Source: Alphaproteobacteria bacterium
Lineage (GTDB): Bacteria; Pseudomonadota; Alphaproteobacteria; UBA6615
NCBI GenBank assembly: GCA_011087645.1
Contig: JAALLF010000001.1
Location: forward strand, 62,001 to 126,000
Reading direction: 5' to 3'
Length of the DNA: 64,000 nucleotides
In this document: in pieces, positions 61,418-64,000 of the stretch
How positions within the stretch are numbered: the stretch's first letter is position 1
Layout of the letters: each line of letters begins with the position of its first letter
Notes under the pieces: model-generated
Told to the model about the DNA's origin: nothing
Databases searched by the model: none
Seen by the model: only the letters and a program-made list of their open reading frames with translations
Program-made: the position numbers and the translations under genes

Positions 61418-63138
61418 CCGAGCGCATCTCATTTAGGAGCGCGCAAAAAAAGGCCTTGGATATCGCCCGGACCCGCCTGCTGGTGGGCGGCGCATTATTA
61501 GCGGCGGCCTTTCTGGTTATCGGCGTGCGGTTGGTCGACGTCACCTTGTTCAGCGAGAACGGGCCATCACGCCAGGCCAACGCACGCAATATCGCGGTCG
61601 AGAAAAAGATGGACCGCGCCGACATCGTCGACCGCAACGGCATCCTTCTGGCGACCGGGCTGAAGACCGCCTCCTTGTACGGCGATCCTTCGATCATCAT
61701 CGACCCCAAGGTGGCGGCGCGTGCGCTGGTAGGCGTTCTACCGGAGCTCAGCGAAGCCGACGTCCTTCAGAAGCTATCGTCGAAGGGCGAATTCGTTTGG
61801 CTGAAACGGCATATCACGCCGCGCCAGAAATACGAGGTCAACCGCCTGGGAATTCCCGGGTTCGAGTTTGACGAAGAAGAGCGCCGGGTCTATCCGCTGG
61901 GCCGGCTCGCGGTCCATGCGATCGGCTTTACCGGCGATGACAATAAGGGTCTTGCCGGCATCGAGAACAGTTTCAACACCGCGCTTTCCGAACGCAGCGA
62001 GCGCGTCACTCTGTCAATCGATGTTCGCGTGCAGCAAATTCTCCGCCGCGAACTGGCGGCTCAAATCAAGAAATTTAAAGCGCTCGGCGGATCGGGGGTA
62101 ATTCTCGACGTGCATACCGGCGAGGTTTTGTCGTTGGTCTCGCTGCCTGATTTCGACCCTCACACGATAAAACAAGCCTCGAGAAGCGAAAAGTTGAAGG
62201 AAGAGTTTAAGAACCAGCAGTTCAATCGAACGACCCTTGGCGTTTACGAACTCGGTTCGGTGTTTAAGATTTTCAATCATGCCATCGCGCTTGAAACCGG
62301 CGTCGCCAACATGGCCAGCAACTACGACGCGCGCAAGCCGATCCGCTCGCACGGCTTCACGATTTCCGATTTTCATGCGGAAAATCGCTGGCTGACGGTT
62401 CCCGAAATATTCATGCATTCGTCGAATATCGGTTCGGCGAAAATGGCGCTCGACATCGGTGTCGCCGCCCAGCGTAAATTCCTCACCGACCTTGGCCTGA
62501 TGCGCCGGTCGAGCATTGAGCTCAGCGAACAGCAGCAAGCGATCTTCCCAGCTCCCTGGACCGAACTATCCGCCATGACCATCGCCTATGGTCATGGTAT
62601 TGCCGTCACGCCGTTACACGCCGCTGCTGCGGTCGCTGCCGTTATCAACGGCGGCATCCTGTATCCCACAACATTAATCCGGCGCGACGAATTGCCAGCC
62701 AACGGCAAGCGGGTCATTTCGGCGCAAACCTCTGCGGATATGCGCAAGCTGTTACGTCTAGTGGTCGAGAACGGCACCGGGCGCAATGCTGAAGCCCCCG
62801 GTTATCTGGTTGGTGGCAAGACCGGCACCGCCGAGAAGCCAACCGCCGGCGGCTACAAGCGCAAGGCGCTAATTTCATCGTTTATCGGCGCGTTTCCCAT
62901 GAACGCGCCGCGCTACGTGGTGATGGCGCAGCTCGATGAGCCGAAAGGCATCAAGGAAAGCTACGGTTACGCGACAGGCGGTTGGACCGCCGCGCCGGTC
63001 GTCAGCCAGGTGATTTCTCAGGCCGCACCGTTATTGGGCATCGCGCCCGTCGACGAGACCGCGCCTAACGCGCGGCGCGCTTCGGCCATCAAAGTCGCTA
63101 CGCCGCGCGCGAGGGGACAAGGGATTGCGACTAATTGA
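61414..63138 (+). CDS. ftsI: Penicillin-binding protein 3, septal transpeptidase
   Basis: The 574-residue class B PBP has a membrane helix (about 22-42), a pedestal domain starting DRADIVDRNGILLATGL, and the transpeptidase motifs SVFK (Ser282, Lys285), SSN (336-338) and KTGT (469-472). It crosslinks septal peptidoglycan and partners with FtsW. Four bases overlap the ftsL stop. Confidence 0.97.
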   Translation: MTERISFRSAQKKALDIARTRLLVGGALLAAAFLVIGVRLVDVTLFSENGPSRQANARNIAVEKKMDRADIVDRNGILLATGLKTASLYGDPSIIIDPKVAARALVGVLPELSEADVLQKLSSKGEFVWLKRHITPRQKYEVNRLGIPGFEFDEEERRVYPLGRLAVHAIGFTGDDNKGLAGIENSFNTALSERSERVTLSIDVRVQQILRRELAAQIKKFKALGGSGVILDVHTGEVLSLVSLPDFDPHTIKQASRSEKLKEEFKNQQFNRTTLGVYELGSVFKIFNHAIALETGVANMASNYDARKPIRSHGFTISDFHAENRWLTVPEIFMHSSNIGSAKMALDIGVAAQRKFLTDLGLMRRSSIELSEQQQAIFPAPWTELSAMTIAYGHGIAVTPLHAAAAVAAVINGGILYPTTLIRRDELPANGKRVISAQTSADMRKLLRLVVENGTGRNAEAPGYLVGGKTGTAEKPTAGGYKRKALISSFIGAFPMNAPRYVVMAQLDEPKGIKESYGYATGGWTAAPVVSQVISQAAPLLGIAPVDETAPNARRASAIKVATPRARGQGIATN

Positions 63139-64000
63139 GCTCATGACGCCGATGACACCGCAAATCGATACGCTGCAGGACGTGCAGATTACCGGCTTGA
63201 CCGCCGACAGCCGGCAGGTCGAGCCGGGTTATCTGTTCGCCGCGCTGCCGAGTGCGACGCAGGGGTCGGGCTCCGACGGGCGTGCCTATATCGGCGATGC
63301 GTTGGCGCGGGGCGCAGTCGCCGTCCTGGCCCAACCGGGTACAGTCGTCGACGACAGCGCTCAACTGGTCGTCGACGAAAACCCGCGCCGCCAACTGGCG
63401 CATTTGGCCGCCCGGTTCTACCAGCGCCAGCCCAAAACCGTCGCCGCGGTCACCGGCACCAACGGTAAATCTTCGGTGGTCGGATTTACGCGGCAAATTT
63501 GGTCACATTTGGGATTGTCCACCGCGAGTATAGGGACATTGGGAATCGATGCCGACGGCTGGGATACCGGCCCCAGCCTGACGACGCCCGACCCGGTCGC
63601 GTTGCACCGAACGCTGGCCGCTCTCGCCGAAGCCGGGGTAAATCATCTGGCTATCGAAGCCTCGTCCCATGGGCTCGACCAGAATCGCCTCGACGGGGTC
63701 AATATCGCCGCCGCGGCATTCACCAACCTGACCCGCGACCATTTGGACTATCACCAAACCGAGGCGCAATATTTCGCCGCTAAGGCGCGCCTGTTCGAGC
63801 AATTATTGCCGGCCGACGGCACCGCGGTTCTGAACGCCGACAGTCCTTATTACGAAGAAATTCGCGACATCTGCCGCCAGGCTGGACATCGGATTTCGTC
63901 ATATGGGCTCAGCACCAGCGACATGCGGATCGACGATTTGTCGCCGCTGACGGACGGTTTGCGGCTTTGCGTTACCATCGCCCATCGCACCTTCGAGACC
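63125..64000 (+). CDS. murE: UDP-N-acetylmuramoyl-tripeptide synthetase, N-terminal part
   Basis: The gene runs off the right edge; about 292 residues are visible. From TTG 63125 the start reads MRLIELMTP, the MurE-typical opening; ATG 63143 is an alternative. The N-terminal domain has ITGLTADSRQV and GYLFAALPS. The central ligase domain has the P-loop VTGTNGKSS near residues 109-117, HLAIEASSHGLDQNRLDG and FTNLTRDHLDYH. It adds meso-diaminopimelate to UDP-MurNAc-dipeptide. The TTG start overlaps ftsI by 14 bases. Confidence 0.95.
   Translation, partial: MRLIELMTPMTPQIDTLQDVQITGLTADSRQVEPGYLFAALPSATQGSGSDGRAYIGDALARGAVAVLAQPGTVVDDSAQLVVDENPRRQLAHLAARFYQRQPKTVAAVTGTNGKSSVVGFTRQIWSHLGLSTASIGTLGIDADGWDTGPSLTTPDPVALHRTLAALAEAGVNHLAIEASSHGLDQNRLDGVNIAAAAFTNLTRDHLDYHQTEAQYFAAKARLFEQLLPADGTAVLNADSPYYEEIRDICRQAGHRISSYGLSTSDMRIDDLSPLTDGLRLCVTIAHRTFET

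Overview
The window reads as chromosomal DNA of a free-living alphaproteobacterium, most likely Rhodospirillales-like. The evidence is GC-rich coding sequence, a circularly permuted two-piece tmRNA gene next to an alphaproteobacterial-type sspB, the minus-strand order hflK-hflC-DUF2065-degP-DUF1015-miaA-ilvB-ilvN-ilvC-leuA-mreBCD-mrdA-rodA, and a dcw cluster opening with mraZ. No plasmid or phage replication genes, CRISPR array or rRNA operon was seen.

Region by region. 1-9955: an accessory-metabolism stretch. It holds a cut-off M24 peptidase, a divergent chaperonin with Lys at the catalytic Asp398 position and a His/Cys-rich tail, an alpha/beta hydrolase, a small monooxygenase, a GT-C-like membrane protein, a bile-acid/Na+ symporter-family carrier, a coupled aldo/keto reductase-phytanoyl-CoA dioxygenase pair, and a Sel1-SPOR protein broken by an apparent frameshift. 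9956-12457: a decayed mobile island beside tRNA-Lys(CTT), with an IS6-type transposase remnant, an intact IS carrying 25-bp imperfect terminal inverted repeats, and the C-terminal stub of a serine recombinase. 12546-30432 (minus strand): cell shape (rodA, mrdA, mreDCB), branched-chain amino acids (leuA, ilvC, ilvN, ilvB), miaA, DUF1015, degP, DUF2065, hflC, hflK. The leuA leader holds nested perfect inverted repeats, a possible leader peptide and a LacI-type palindrome.

30636-37055: mrp, a YHS-domain protein, folA-thyA, permuted ssrA (tag ANDNVEPTAVAA), sspB, a TfoX-N protein, and fumC translationally coupled to a ribbon-helix-helix protein. 37073-51393: AsmA, gamma-glutamyltransferase, a methyltransferase, a Bcr/CflA-type MFS transporter, a TTC38-like TPR protein, a fused 5-oxoprolinase and a sulfotransferase-methyltransferase fusion. 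51498-58939 (plus strand): a TerB-DnaJ protein, Uup ABC-F ATPase, an AmpD-type amidase, rnpB, then a tight cluster of a sterol-desaturase-family enzyme, a bacterial GH3 acyl-amide synthetase and an enolase-superfamily enzyme. 59161-64000: the start of the dcw cluster (mraZ-rsmH-ftsL-ftsI-murE), preceded by TGGG boxes phased at exact multiples of 10 bp.

Functional themes are peptidoglycan and cell shape (mre/mrd, dcw, amidase), branched-chain amino acid synthesis, protein quality control (HflKC, DegP, ssrA-SspB, chaperonin, TerB-DnaJ), glutathione or gamma-glutamyl turnover (GGT and 5-oxoprolinase) and folate/thymidylate. The best candidate for undescribed chemistry is the GH3 / enolase-superfamily / desaturase cluster at 55.2-58.9 kb. 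The sulfotransferase-methyltransferase fusion and the D398K chaperonin come next. All calls rest on reading the sequence and remembered family features; no searches were run.
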